Notes under the pieces: model-generated
What the model was told of the DNA's origin: nothing
Seen by the model: only the letters and a program-made list of their open reading frames with translations
Database searches by the model: none
Shown here: positions 25,940 to 34,968 of the stretch, piece after piece
Numbering within the stretch: position 1 is the stretch's first letter
Layout: the number at the start of each line of letters is the position of its first letter
From: Hydrogenophaga aromaticivorans
GTDB lineage: Bacteria; Pseudomonadota; Gammaproteobacteria; Burkholderiales; Burkholderiaceae_C
DNA length: 64,000 nucleotides
Assembly (NCBI RefSeq): GCF_013387465.1
Contig: NZ_VYGV01000011.1
Location: 124,001-188,000 of the forward strand
Direction of reading: 5' to 3'
Made by a program: the position numbers and the translations under genes

Positions 25940-26454
25940 TTGAATGGGTTTGAAGTGATGGGCTTTTCTTGGGTCGAAACGCCCGTGGTGATGGCTGCTG
26001 AACGAATGCAATCGTGGGGGTTGAGATATGCCTTGGCCTCGATACAAGACACCTGCTTTCAGGCGAATTTGTGAATCCATGCTCACGCAGTCAGCGACCT
26101 GGGCAACGAGCTGAATTGCAACGGTATGCCCCATCGTGGGGCCGGGCACAGAGCAGCCTTCTGGGAAGGCTTTGCAGGGATGGCCGGCATTGACAACGTC
26201 ATCCCGGGAGCGCTGAGTGCAGTGTCCTCTGCTGCTGGAGAAGCCTTGCTGAAATCAATCCCGGACTCTCAAGGCGGATGCTGTGTGGACGCCTGGGGTG
26301 AATCGCCAAGGCGAGGAAAATGGACTGAGACCTTCATTCTGAGGTTGCCAGGGTGGCGGGCGGGAGTGGTGGAGCCAGCTTCACTGCCGCATCGAATGTG
26401 CTGGGATGCATGCCGGTTCGGATGCCTTCCCCACGCCCATTTTCATCAAGATTC
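25940..26454. other. Spacer without a recognisable gene
   Basis: Open frames here (for example 26126-26488 on the plus strand) run into the transposon end and have no recognisable product or good ribosome binding site. I see no repeat copies in this stretch. Confidence 0.4.
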
Positions 26455-27625
26455 CCGAGAAACCCCGCACTTTAGGGCGGGGAGGTAGAGGGCGAGTGCA
26501 AGGCACTCGGGTGAGGTTGTGCAAGCACTGGTAAAATACACAGCATGTTGCTGGTCTACCGCTATCGGGTGAAGTCGCTGAACGGCCTGCTGAACAGGCA
26601 GGCAAAAGCGGTCAACTTCGTCTGGAACTATTGCAACGACAGGCAGAAAGACGCGTTGCGTTTTGGCCGCCGCTGGCACTCGGGTTTCGACTTGAACAAG
26701 CTCACCACCGGCAGCAGCAAGGAGCTTGGGCTGCATGCTGGCACCATCAACGCGGTGTGTGAGCAGTATGCCAAGAGCCGGTCGGCTAAGAAGCGCCCAT
26801 TCCTGCGCTACAGGGGCAAGAAAAGCTTGGGGTGGGTTCCGCTCAAGGGCCGAGACCTCAAGCGCGAAGGCGATGCGTTTCGCTTTGCCAGCAACACTTT
26901 TCGCGTCTTCAACAGCCGGGCGCTGCCTGAGGGGAAGATCAAGGATGGCACGAACTTCTCTCGCGACAGCCGGGGCAACTGGTTCCTGAACGTCGTGATT
27001 GATGTTGCGGTTGATGCTCAGAGCGTTCCAGCGGCCAGAGCACCTGTCAAGGGTGTCGGCATTGACCTCGGTCTCAAGAGTTTTGCTGCGCTCTCCACCG
27101 GAGAGGTCATCGACAACCCGCGGCACTTCCGACAGCTCGAAGACCAACTGGGCAGAGCCCAGCGTGCGAGGAAGAAGCGGCAAGCCACCAAAATCCACGC
27201 CCGTGTCGTGAGTGCACGCAGAGACTTCCTGCACAAGCTGTCGAACCGGCTCGTACGTGAGTTTGACTACATCGCGGTGGGCAACGTGTCGGCCGCCAAA
27301 CTCGCCAGGACCAGCATGGCGAAAAGCGTCTTGGACGCAAGCTGGTCGTCCTTTCGTTCGATGCTCGCGTACAAGGCCCTTAGGCATGGCGCGTGGTTCG
27401 AGGAAGTGAACGAGTCGTTCAGCTCCCAAGTCTGTTCGAGTTGTGGCGCACTGCCCGATTCGAGGCCGAGAGGTATCGCAGACCTTGGAATAAGGCAGTG
27501 GGTTTGCAGTGGTTGTGGTGTTTCGCATGATCGGGATACCAACGCAGCCCTGAACATCCTTGCCCGGCACGGACATGTGTCGCCTGGAGAGGGAATCCCC
27601 GTCCTTTAGGGCGGGGAGGATGTCA
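26455..27625 (+). mobile_element. TnpB-only element (IS200/IS605 superfamily, IS1341-type)
   Basis: Both ends carry a hairpin of related sequence, CCCCG..CTTTAGGGCGGGG, at 26463-26482 and 27597-27616. They flank a single tnpB gene with no tnpA, as in IS1341-type elements. The exact ends are estimated, because this superfamily makes no target duplication. The 3' hairpin region probably also supplies the guide RNA (omega RNA), known to overlap the tnpB 3' end. It lies between the sixth and seventh candidate parS repeats. Confidence 0.7.
26545..27609 (+). CDS. tnpB: RNA-guided nuclease TnpB with unusual RuvC-II site
   Basis: A 354-aa TnpB. The first RuvC Asp is in GIDLGLKSFAALS (about residue 175) and the third in HDRDTNAALNIL. 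The zinc finger is CSSCG and CSGCG. The second motif, normally vvvEdL, reads DYIAVGNVSAAKL and lacks the usual Glu. A conserved-looking FEEVNESFSSQVC just before the zinc finger could supply a relocated Glu, as reported for TnpB groups with rearranged active sites. Otherwise the protein would be nuclease-dead. TnpB proteins maintain their elements by guide-RNA-directed cutting. Confidence 0.85.
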   Translation: MLLVYRYRVKSLNGLLNRQAKAVNFVWNYCNDRQKDALRFGRRWHSGFDLNKLTTGSSKELGLHAGTINAVCEQYAKSRSAKKRPFLRYRGKKSLGWVPLKGRDLKREGDAFRFASNTFRVFNSRALPEGKIKDGTNFSRDSRGNWFLNVVIDVAVDAQSVPAARAPVKGVGIDLGLKSFAALSTGEVIDNPRHFRQLEDQLGRAQRARKKRQATKIHARVVSARRDFLHKLSNRLVREFDYIAVGNVSAAKLARTSMAKSVLDASWSSFRSMLAYKALRHGAWFEEVNESFSSQVCSSCGALPDSRPRGIADLGIRQWVCSGCGVSHDRDTNAALNILARHGHVSPGEGIPVL

Positions 27626-27748
27626 ATCGGTAGTTCGGCTGAAGCTGAACTTCAACCGTCGGAAGTTCAGCACGGGCTATTGAGGGTCGGCACCTATGAA
27701 CCGAACCGGATTGGCTGGGGCGATGTTGCACTTCCGTCGCTGCAGGGT

Positions 27749-28399
27749 TCATGGATGACAGAGGTTGACTTGAGTTTTTACGAACGTGTGGCTACTTCTA
27801 CGAGATGGCGGCTGTTTTTGCGAAGCGCGCAATTGTTTTGCCATCTGATCGTTGGTTCCTTCGCTCATTCGTAGGATCAAATAGTCATTCGCAAAATTGA
27901 TGTTCCATTTGTTGAATTTACGAGCGCGCAGCACTCGACCTGGTGTTGCGGCATTTCGAATCGCAGTCCTCTCGTCGGCCAGCCAGCCCATGAAGAGAGC
28001 TGGACAGCACCATGAGGGAGGAGGGGCCTTTTCAACGAGTTGAACCACAGGGCCTGTTGTGATCGAGTCAGCACTACCGACCCGCTCATCCACTGCTTTG
28101 CGCACGCACCCGCAGTGGTGCCGACCGATGGTGCACGAGGTCGACAGGCCAACTGCCGTGGAAGCATTGCCCCGTGAGCAGTCCTGGGCTGTCTTCATCG
28201 GTTCGATGTCAAACAGGATGATGATCCATGCCTCCCAGACCGAACGGATCGGGTGGATCGCATATTGCAGCTTGGCGCCAGTCCCGAAGTTCGCCGAACA
28301 GCACTTGGCGAGGTGGCTTGGGAGGGTAGGGGAGGGCGGCTTGATCGCCGCTGCTATGCCTAACCCAACGAGTAGGATCAATTCATAGCTCGGTATCAT
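27749..28399 (-). CDS. Doubtful open frame, 216 aa
   Basis: A long leftward frame beginning MIPSYELILLVGLGIAAAIK could encode a membrane-anchored protein, with a weak AGAGGA upstream. The rest is compositionally odd (many Cys, Ser and Pro clusters) and I recognise no family. A competing plus-strand frame at 28059-28388 is no better. It may be an artefact in decayed DNA between the TnpB element and the lipoprotein gene. Confidence 0.2.
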   Translation of the reverse strand: MIPSYELILLVGLGIAAAIKPPSPTLPSHLAKCCSANFGTGAKLQYAIHPIRSVWEAWIIILFDIEPMKTAQDCSRGNASTAVGLSTSCTIGRHHCGCVRKAVDERVGSADSITTGPVVQLVEKAPPPSWCCPALFMGWLADERTAIRNAATPGRVLRARKFNKWNINFANDYLILRMSEGTNDQMAKQLRASQKQPPSRRSSHTFVKTQVNLCHP

Positions 28400-28472
28400 T
28401 CCTCTGCGAGACTCTGGGATGATCTTGTCGTCTGAATGACGCCGTTCCCCAAATGTTGATGAGGAGGTAGAC

Positions 28473-28802
28473 GTGGGAAAAGTTTGTTTTGGTACAGCGC
28501 TGGTGGCTGCCGTGATGTTGTCTGGGTGCTTCGGTGATTCTGGCGGTGACTACCTCGGCAAGTGGGTTGGAGTGAAACGCACGCAAGTGACGCTGGTTAT
28601 CGAGCGAAACGGGGATGGCTTCCTCATCCGCGAGACTGCCCCGAAATTCATGAGCGACACGATGGCCACGTCCAACATCCCCGCCAGCCTCAAGGATGGA
28701 GCCCTTCAGTTTTCGAATGGCATTGGCATGATCGAGATCGTCATCGACAAGTCCTCTGGCCACCTCACGGACGGCAGAAACGAGTTCAAGCGAGCAGACT
28801 GA
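28473..28802 (+). CDS. Small lipoprotein
   Basis: A 109-aa protein from a GTG start with a very strong GAGGAGG ribosome binding site. The N-terminus is a lipoprotein signal (FGTALVAAVMLSGC) with a lipobox ending at Cys19. The mature part (LGKWVGVKRTQVTLVIERNG) is a small beta-rich domain. Small lipoproteins of this kind on conjugative plasmids are sometimes entry-exclusion proteins, but nothing here proves that. Confidence 0.7.
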   Translation: MGKVCFGTALVAAVMLSGCFGDSGGDYLGKWVGVKRTQVTLVIERNGDGFLIRETAPKFMSDTMATSNIPASLKDGALQFSNGIGMIEIVIDKSSGHLTDGRNEFKRAD

Positions 28803-29005
28803 TCAAACCTGGCCAACTTGCATTGGATATCAGGTGCGTTGGGTGAGGAACCTGCAGGCCGAGAGTTGCATGACTCGACCCAAAGGGGACAATGCTGCTG
28901 CGAAGCCAGGTGCCCGAGAGCCTTCGCACAAAGCTGATAGTTCCGATTCTGAGCTCGACTGATGCGTCTCCCCACGCTCCACAATTGGGCGACAATGGAA
29001 CGATC

Positions 29006-30004
29006 ATGGCAAACGGCGATCAACTCAAAGCTTTGTTCCGCTCCTATGCGGAGGGAGACGATCGCCATTTCTACTCAGTTGCCATGCAGATGGCAGCGCA
29101 CGAGGCCAAGCAAGGTCACGGCAAGTTGGCTGAGGAGCTGCGGGATCTGATTGACGCCGCAAAGGCACGCCGGCATGCAGGTACTGTCGATGGTGCCATC
29201 CCGCTCGCCCGCCCCAAAGGTGAACTTGCCTCACTGCTAAGCGTGTCCTATCCGTCCTGCCGGCTGTCGGACATGGTGCTGTCTCAGCCCGTCCTTGCCG
29301 GACTGCAACAGGTTCTGAAAGAGCAGAAGCATCTGAGCAAATTGCGCAGTCATGGCCTTCATCCGCGTCGCAAACTGTTGCTCGTCGGTCCATCCGGCAC
29401 CGGTAAGACGATGACTGCGGCCGCATTGGCGGGCGAGCTGGGAATTCCCCTTTTCGTGGTGCGTCTGGACGCCCTGATCACCAAGTTTATGGGAGAGTCG
29501 GCCGCAAAGCTGCGTCAGGTCTTCGATGCGGTTGCCTCTACACGGGGCGTGTACTTCTTCGACGAGTTCGATGCCATCGGCAGCCAACGCGGTATGGCCA
29601 ACGACGTCGGCGAGATCCGGCGCATCCTTAACAGCTTCTTGCTGATGATCGAACAGGACGAGTCCAGCAGCGTCATCGTCGCCGCGACCAACCATGTGGG
29701 AATCCTGGACGATGCGCTGTTCCGGCGCTTTGACGACTTGGTCGAGTACCACGTTCCTTCTGCCGATGAGATCCGTGCGCTGCTGCGCATGCGCCTGGGC
29801 AGCTACCTCAAGTCCGCCAAGTCCATCGATGCTCTGGCAACCGAGGCTGTCGGTCTGAGCCACGCCGAGATCACGCGAGCGGTCGGCGACGCGGTCAAGG
29901 AGGCCGTGATGCACGATCAGACCAGCGTGCCTGCTGAAGAAGTGAAGATGCTCCTTCTACAACGCCAGGCTGTGCGACGTCGCACGCCTGTGACTAGGCC
30001 CTGA
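29006..30004 (+). CDS. ietA: IetA-like AAA ATPase
   Basis: A 332-aa classical AAA ATPase. After a helical N-terminal domain (residues 1-80) it has Walker A GPSGTGKTMTAAALAG, Walker B VYFFDEFDAIG, sensor 1 IVAATNH and the arginine finger region DDALFRRFDDLVEY. It lies 15 bp before a subtilase gene. The ATPase plus subtilase pair is the layout of IetA/IetS from Agrobacterium Ti plasmids, a plasmid-stability toxin-antitoxin system also reported as an antiphage system. By that analogy this subunit would restrain or load substrate for the protease. The ATG at 29006 is chosen because the longer frame upstream shows no domain. Confidence 0.75.
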   Translation: MANGDQLKALFRSYAEGDDRHFYSVAMQMAAHEAKQGHGKLAEELRDLIDAAKARRHAGTVDGAIPLARPKGELASLLSVSYPSCRLSDMVLSQPVLAGLQQVLKEQKHLSKLRSHGLHPRRKLLLVGPSGTGKTMTAAALAGELGIPLFVVRLDALITKFMGESAAKLRQVFDAVASTRGVYFFDEFDAIGSQRGMANDVGEIRRILNSFLLMIEQDESSSVIVAATNHVGILDDALFRRFDDLVEYHVPSADEIRALLRMRLGSYLKSAKSIDALATEAVGLSHAEITRAVGDAVKEAVMHDQTSVPAEEVKMLLLQRQAVRRRTPVTRP

Positions 30005-30019
30005 GCGCACACCAGCTGA

Positions 30020-32539
30020 ATGGCCACTGGAGACCCGCAACACCGTCCGCACCTGTTTCCTCGGGACACCCTGAGTGTTGAGGGGTACACCGCAAAAAGC
30101 AACGGTGGCGGCAGCAAAGTGGTCGTGCCGCCAAAGGACCGGCAGCAGCATGCCGGAGCCCTGCGTGCGCAACTAGCGCAAGTCGCCGTCGCACAGCAGC
30201 AGCAGGTGGCCGCACAGCAGGAGGCCAACGTCCAGAGCGCGATCGGCATCCTGGTTGAGTTTGAGAGCGAGCAGGGCGTGACCATGGCCGCAGAGAGCCT
30301 GGCCCGTGACCACCGTGGCATTGAGTTGATGAATGTGCGCAAACAGGGAACACAAATCCTCGCGACCGTCTTCGTGCCGCAGGGCAAGCTCGACCATTTC
30401 GAGAGGATGATCACTGAGTACGTCGATCACAAGACGGACAAAAACGGCAAAGCTCTGGATCACCAGTCGCTGTTGGACGCGATCAGCGCCCTGCGTGTGG
30501 CCACCTTCGAATCCTTGTGGACGGATGCCACGGATGCCTTGCCGGCCGATCCTGCACAGGCTATCTGGTGGGAGGCCTGGCTGGCTCGCGGCACTCATGC
30601 CGAGCGAACGCTGGCTGACTTCCGCGCGGTCGCTGCCATGGCGGGCCTGCAGGTCAGTGATCGCGTGCTGCATTTTCCAGAACGGACGGTCGCCCAGGTG
30701 CATGGCAGCAAGAACCAGCTCCTCCAGTCGTCACTCGTGCTGAACATGATCGCGGAACTTCGGCGCTCGAAAACCACGGCTGAGTTTTTCGCCGGCTTGC
30801 CGCTCGATGAACAAGAAGACTGGCAAGGCGATCTTCAGCGTAGGTTGTTGGTAGAACCCACTGGCAATGCCTATGTGACATTGCTGGACACGGGTGTGAA
30901 CCACGGACACCCACTGCTCGCACCGTTCGTGGCCGACGCTGACCGTCATACCGTCGAGCCAAACTGGGGCCCGGACGATGCCAACGGCCACGGAAGCGAG
31001 CTCGCGGGGCTGGCCCTCATGGGTGACCTCACGCCGGCCCTGTCCGAGGACGCACCCCTGCATGTTCCCCACCGCTTGGAGTCAGTGAAGATACTGCGCT
31101 GGCCGGGCGACAACGAAGGCGAGTCATTTGGTGCGATCACCGCTGAAGCGGTGGGACGCGTAGAAATTACCGCCGTTGAGCGTCGACGCGTGTTCGCGAT
31201 GGCTGTGTCGTCAACCGACGGCCGTGATCGTGGCAGACCGTCGTCATGGTCTGCCGAGGTGGATCGACTTGCTTGCGACTACGAAGGGCAGGGCGCCACG
31301 CCAAGGCTCTTTGTCCTGTGCGCGGGCAACACCAATGACAATGATGCGTGGGCGGCCTATCCGCACAGCTTGACCACCAGTTCCGTGCATGACCCTGGTC
31401 AAGCGTGGAACGCTCTGACAGTCGGGGCGTATTCCGAGCTGACAACGATCTCGGCGCACGCGCCGGCTTACAAAGCCATTGCCAGTGCCGGTGCCCTGAG
31501 CCCCTACACGACGACGTCGGCGACTTGGCAGCATGGATGGCCCTTCAAGCCAGACATCGTCATGGAGGGCGGGAACGTCGCCATCGAGCCGTATGGCTTC
31601 ACTAGCTCGATGGACAGCCTGTCTCTGCTGACGACAGGACATAAACCGCATGAGCGGCTGTTTTCTCTGAGCTGGGCCACAAGCGCGGCAACGGCGCTGG
31701 CCGCGGGCATGTGCGCGCGAATCGCGGCTGCCTACCCAGGGTTCTGGCCAGAAACGATCCGGGGCCTGACGGTGCACTCGGCTCGATGGACTCAACCGAT
31801 GCTTGACGCCTATACACCCGGCGGCCCACCGAACCAAACTACGCTGCGACAGTTGCTGCGCCATTGTGGTTACGGAGTCCCAAGCTTGGAGCGGGCCCTG
31901 TACAGCGCCGGCAACTCGCTGACGATGATCGTACAGGACGAGATTCATCCGTATCACAAGGTGGGCAGCGACGTTAAGACGCGCGACATGCACCTCCACG
32001 ATTTGCCCTGGCCCAACGAGCTGCTGGAAGAACTCGGCGATCTCCCCGTCACACTGCGCGTCACTCTGTCATATTTCATCGAGCCGAACCCTGGCGAGCG
32101 GGGCGGTATCGACAAGTACGCATACCAGTCGCACGCGCTGCGCTTTGCAGTGCGTCGCCCGCTTGAAACCGAGGCGGCCTTCCGAGGACGTATCAACGCC
32201 CAAGCGGCTGCTGAGGAGCATGGGTTGCCGAGTGGTGGCGGTACTGATACAGGCTGGACTATTGGCGAACGGCTCCGCACCCGTGGCTCGCTCTTATCCG
32301 ATAGCTGGACGGGGACCGCGGCGCAGCTGGCCAATCGCGGTCAGTTGGCGATCTTTCCGGCTATGGGTTGGTGGAGAAACCGGCCGTCTCACCAGCGTTT
32401 CAACCGTTCCGCCCGGTACAGTTTGCTGATCTCCATTGAGGCACCTACCGCCGAGCAAGACCTCTACGCACTGGTGGCCCAAAAAATTGTTGCGGCCACC
32501 GAAGTGCCGGTGCAGGTGGAGATTCCTGCGCAAGCCTGA
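30020..32539 (+). CDS. ietS: IetS-like subtilisin-family (S8) protease
   Basis: An 839-aa cytoplasmic protease; no signal peptide. The S8 domain spans about residues 285-620, with catalytic Asp in VTLLDTGVNHGHPLL, His in DDANGHGSELAGLAL, oxyanion Asn in VLCAGNTND and Ser in SWATSAATALAAGM. The triad appears intact. A 280-residue N-terminal region carries a Gln-rich segment (about residues 55-70), and a beta-rich tail follows the protease. Partner of the preceding AAA ATPase. In IetAS the protease is the toxic component. Confidence 0.78.
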   Translation: MATGDPQHRPHLFPRDTLSVEGYTAKSNGGGSKVVVPPKDRQQHAGALRAQLAQVAVAQQQQVAAQQEANVQSAIGILVEFESEQGVTMAAESLARDHRGIELMNVRKQGTQILATVFVPQGKLDHFERMITEYVDHKTDKNGKALDHQSLLDAISALRVATFESLWTDATDALPADPAQAIWWEAWLARGTHAERTLADFRAVAAMAGLQVSDRVLHFPERTVAQVHGSKNQLLQSSLVLNMIAELRRSKTTAEFFAGLPLDEQEDWQGDLQRRLLVEPTGNAYVTLLDTGVNHGHPLLAPFVADADRHTVEPNWGPDDANGHGSELAGLALMGDLTPALSEDAPLHVPHRLESVKILRWPGDNEGESFGAITAEAVGRVEITAVERRRVFAMAVSSTDGRDRGRPSSWSAEVDRLACDYEGQGATPRLFVLCAGNTNDNDAWAAYPHSLTTSSVHDPGQAWNALTVGAYSELTTISAHAPAYKAIASAGALSPYTTTSATWQHGWPFKPDIVMEGGNVAIEPYGFTSSMDSLSLLTTGHKPHERLFSLSWATSAATALAAGMCARIAAAYPGFWPETIRGLTVHSARWTQPMLDAYTPGGPPNQTTLRQLLRHCGYGVPSLERALYSAGNSLTMIVQDEIHPYHKVGSDVKTRDMHLHDLPWPNELLEELGDLPVTLRVTLSYFIEPNPGERGGIDKYAYQSHALRFAVRRPLETEAAFRGRINAQAAAEEHGLPSGGGTDTGWTIGERLRTRGSLLSDSWTGTAAQLANRGQLAIFPAMGWWRNRPSHQRFNRSARYSLLISIEAPTAEQDLYALVAQKIVAATEVPVQVEIPAQA

Positions 32540-32726
32540 CGGTTCTGTAGCCTGTCCCAGCTTATTTGATCTGCTGCTCGGAACAGCCCATCGGCACCCT
32601 TCAAGCCTCAAGGTGCACCGCTCATGTTCTTCAGGCGTAACAGGCACGACCCGTTTCAGCGCACTTGCTCTGGAGCGGACGACGATGCCCAGCGTATCTG
32701 TTGCGCAAAGTCTGGAAACCCCATGC

Positions 32727-33464
32727 TCACCATCCGAGGTAGTTGGCTATGGCATTCGACAGGAAGGTCATTGTGTCTTTGGGTGGCTGTGAATTATCAA
32801 GTTTCAAATGGCTGGAGTAGAGGGTCGCCACCATCATCCAACGATACCGGCTGGGGCATGCGGGAGCCTCGCGCTGGCAAAAGAACTCGACATCCTCATG
32901 GGCTCGCTGCAGGCGGTACCAATCAATTTGCACGTCATCCTTGACATGGGAGTCCAGCTCTGTGAATGAGTGACCAAAAAGGACAAAAGAAATGTCCATT
33001 CCTGAGTCTTGAATGGCACGCAGGTACGCGGTGGTCGGTTCGGTGACACCTGTCTCATAGGAGATCTGAGTTGCGCGGGCGATCGACCCAATTTCCGCAA
33101 GTTCGGCTTGCTTGAGCCCGAGTGTGGTCCGCGCTGTGCGAATGCGATCGCCGATGTCTGTCCTTATAGACATCAATTCACGAAGCGATTCCGGTGCGCC
33201 TGCTGTTCCTGACTTCGACTTCAATAAATTCTGTCGTCTTCCACAAAGGATATATTGAAGGTCTATGCCGGTCTTTTGTATCAATTTTAGATAGCCAATG
33301 TTGGGATCGGTCGCCTCGTTCTCGTATCCAGCCTGTGTGAATCTCGTGACACCGCCAGCCGCTGCCAGGTCCTTCTGGCTAAGACCTATTTCCTCACGAG
33401 CGTCTCTGAGCCGCGCTCCAAGCCCGTCAAGAAGCTTGAAAGGATGTTGAAAATTGCTTCCCAT
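32727..33464 (-). CDS. Regulator with two tandem XRE-type HTH domains
   Basis: A 245-aa protein. The first HTH is LRDAREEIGLSQKDLAAAGG (about residues 20-70), ending in IDLQYILCG. The second is IRTARTTLGLKQAELAEIGS (about 110-165), ending in MDISFVLFG. The two halves have the same plan, so the protein arose by internal duplication. The C-terminal 70 residues show no known domain. The ATG at 33464 is chosen. It converges on the ietAS pair and may be part of the same accessory island. Confidence 0.7.
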   Translation of the reverse strand: MGSNFQHPFKLLDGLGARLRDAREEIGLSQKDLAAAGGVTRFTQAGYENEATDPNIGYLKLIQKTGIDLQYILCGRRQNLLKSKSGTAGAPESLRELMSIRTDIGDRIRTARTTLGLKQAELAEIGSIARATQISYETGVTEPTTAYLRAIQDSGMDISFVLFGHSFTELDSHVKDDVQIDWYRLQRAHEDVEFFCQREAPACPSRYRWMMVATLYSSHLKLDNSQPPKDTMTFLSNAIANYLGW

Positions 33465-33573
33465 GCGCGAGTACCTTTGGCACAAATGTTGGAAAAATCA
33501 ATTCTAAGCATGGAAGACCATGCGTACCCTCGTCAAAACCAAGTCTTGCGGCGTATGGCCTGACCATTCGCGA

Positions 33574-34617
33574 TCAGTCTGGTTCTTGTCGATGGCGTGG
33601 TTCTAAACGTGGCATGACGCTCGGGTCGATGTGTTCCCGGATGCCACGAAAAGACTTCCCGTCTTTGAATCCTGCTCTCCGTATCACTTCGTGCCCAGGC
33701 ACGCCGTTGTTGAGCCAAGCAACGAGGCGCGTATTCCGGAGCGTCTGAGCGCCCGTATGGGAGAGGAGGGTGCTGCTATCACTCAGTGCGCGACCGATGG
33801 TTTTTGTCACGAGGTGGTAGATGCCTGTGGTCTTGATCGCGTGCCCCTTCTGAGTCAGAAACAGCGCATCCCGCGGTGCTTTCTTCGGGTCATCGAGCTC
33901 GGCCCGAACATCGATCCAGTCGCGAACGTGTTTGCTCGTGGTGGCGCTCACGGTGATGTTGCGTTGCTGCGCCTGGCGCGGGCCGTCGAGGTCAAGAGAA
34001 ACCAGTCGCGAGTGTGTTTTTACCTGCGAAGTCAGGAGCGTTGCAACCTCAGCGGTTGTCAGAGCCGCATCCATGATCAAGTACAGGATGGCACGGTTCC
34101 TTGTGTCCCAACGGCCGTCTCCAGTGGGGATTGCCTCGACGATCTTTTGCCAGTCGTTGTTGTGAAAAATCTGGCCACTGGAAAGCTCATAGTTCGGGGT
34201 GTCGATCGGGCTTAGATTGGAAGCAGGGGAGGTGGTGAGGAAGTGCTTGTCGATGGCGAAGTCGTACACGGATCTGATCACGCGCCAATACCGGTGCCTT
34301 GAGATTTCGCTCACATCCTGCCGGCCGGTCCTGGCGGGCTGAATACCGCCGAAGAACAGGAATCGCTGCAGATCGATGGCCTGGGCGTCAAGCCATAGGT
34401 GCTCTGGCGATGTGCTGAGTGCCGTGGTCTCCGCGAGGTGCTTGCACCAGCTGGTCCAGATTGATCGGTACGGCCGTGCGGCCTCTGGTGAGAGCGGATC
34501 AAACGGATCGATGCTGCGCCGGGCCAGCCAGGACTCGAAGATCTGGTCGTTGGTGGGGGTGCTGAATGAGCCCTCTGAAAGTACCGCGAGCAGGCCTTTT
34601 GGTGGTTGCTTGTCCAT
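33574..34617 (-). CDS. Tyrosine recombinase-like protein lacking most catalytic residues
   Basis: A 347-aa protein with the two-domain plan of tyrosine recombinases. The N-terminal SAM-like part contains RPYRSIWTSWCKHLAE and RYWRVIRSVYDFAIDK. In the catalytic domain the first Arg box reads DAALTTAEVATLL (Thr for Arg) and the HxxR box is AQTLRNTRLVAWL (only Arg kept). The LGH box is AGFKDG and no Tyr is found at the expected place (SFRGI). It is probably inactive as a recombinase but is an intact frame, so it may bind DNA as a regulator. Confidence 0.6.
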   Translation of the reverse strand: MDKQPPKGLLAVLSEGSFSTPTNDQIFESWLARRSIDPFDPLSPEAARPYRSIWTSWCKHLAETTALSTSPEHLWLDAQAIDLQRFLFFGGIQPARTGRQDVSEISRHRYWRVIRSVYDFAIDKHFLTTSPASNLSPIDTPNYELSSGQIFHNNDWQKIVEAIPTGDGRWDTRNRAILYLIMDAALTTAEVATLLTSQVKTHSRLVSLDLDGPRQAQQRNITVSATTSKHVRDWIDVRAELDDPKKAPRDALFLTQKGHAIKTTGIYHLVTKTIGRALSDSSTLLSHTGAQTLRNTRLVAWLNNGVPGHEVIRRAGFKDGKSFRGIREHIDPSVMPRLEPRHRQEPD

Positions 34618-34968
34618 TTTCGTCGTTGATCGATGTGTATAAATCGATGTTACGTCACTTATGCGAAGCTGGTCAATGTGCGTGCGTGCCTGGATGCAGA
34701 TCAAAGGCTTTGGGGGCAGGGCAAATCGTCCGGGAATCTGGGGAAGCCAATTTCGAGGTGAATGGCAGGGCGCCTGCTCGACCCAGTGCCTCCTAGTTCG
34801 CGCTGCTACAGCTTTTGACCGGTTTCGGCGGACAGATGCGATTTCGCGCGATCAAGATTGAAAGCGCTGGGTGGCTAGTGCATGCAATCGCAGTGATCGT
34901 TCCTGTTGTCAAATTGGTTGGTTTCGGATTGATGACTCCCCTCTGCAAGCCTGCGAGCCGCAGGTGGA

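Noticed and set aside
26126..26488. A 120-codon plus-strand frame
   Set aside because: It runs into the TnpB element end, has no good ribosome binding site and no recognisable product.
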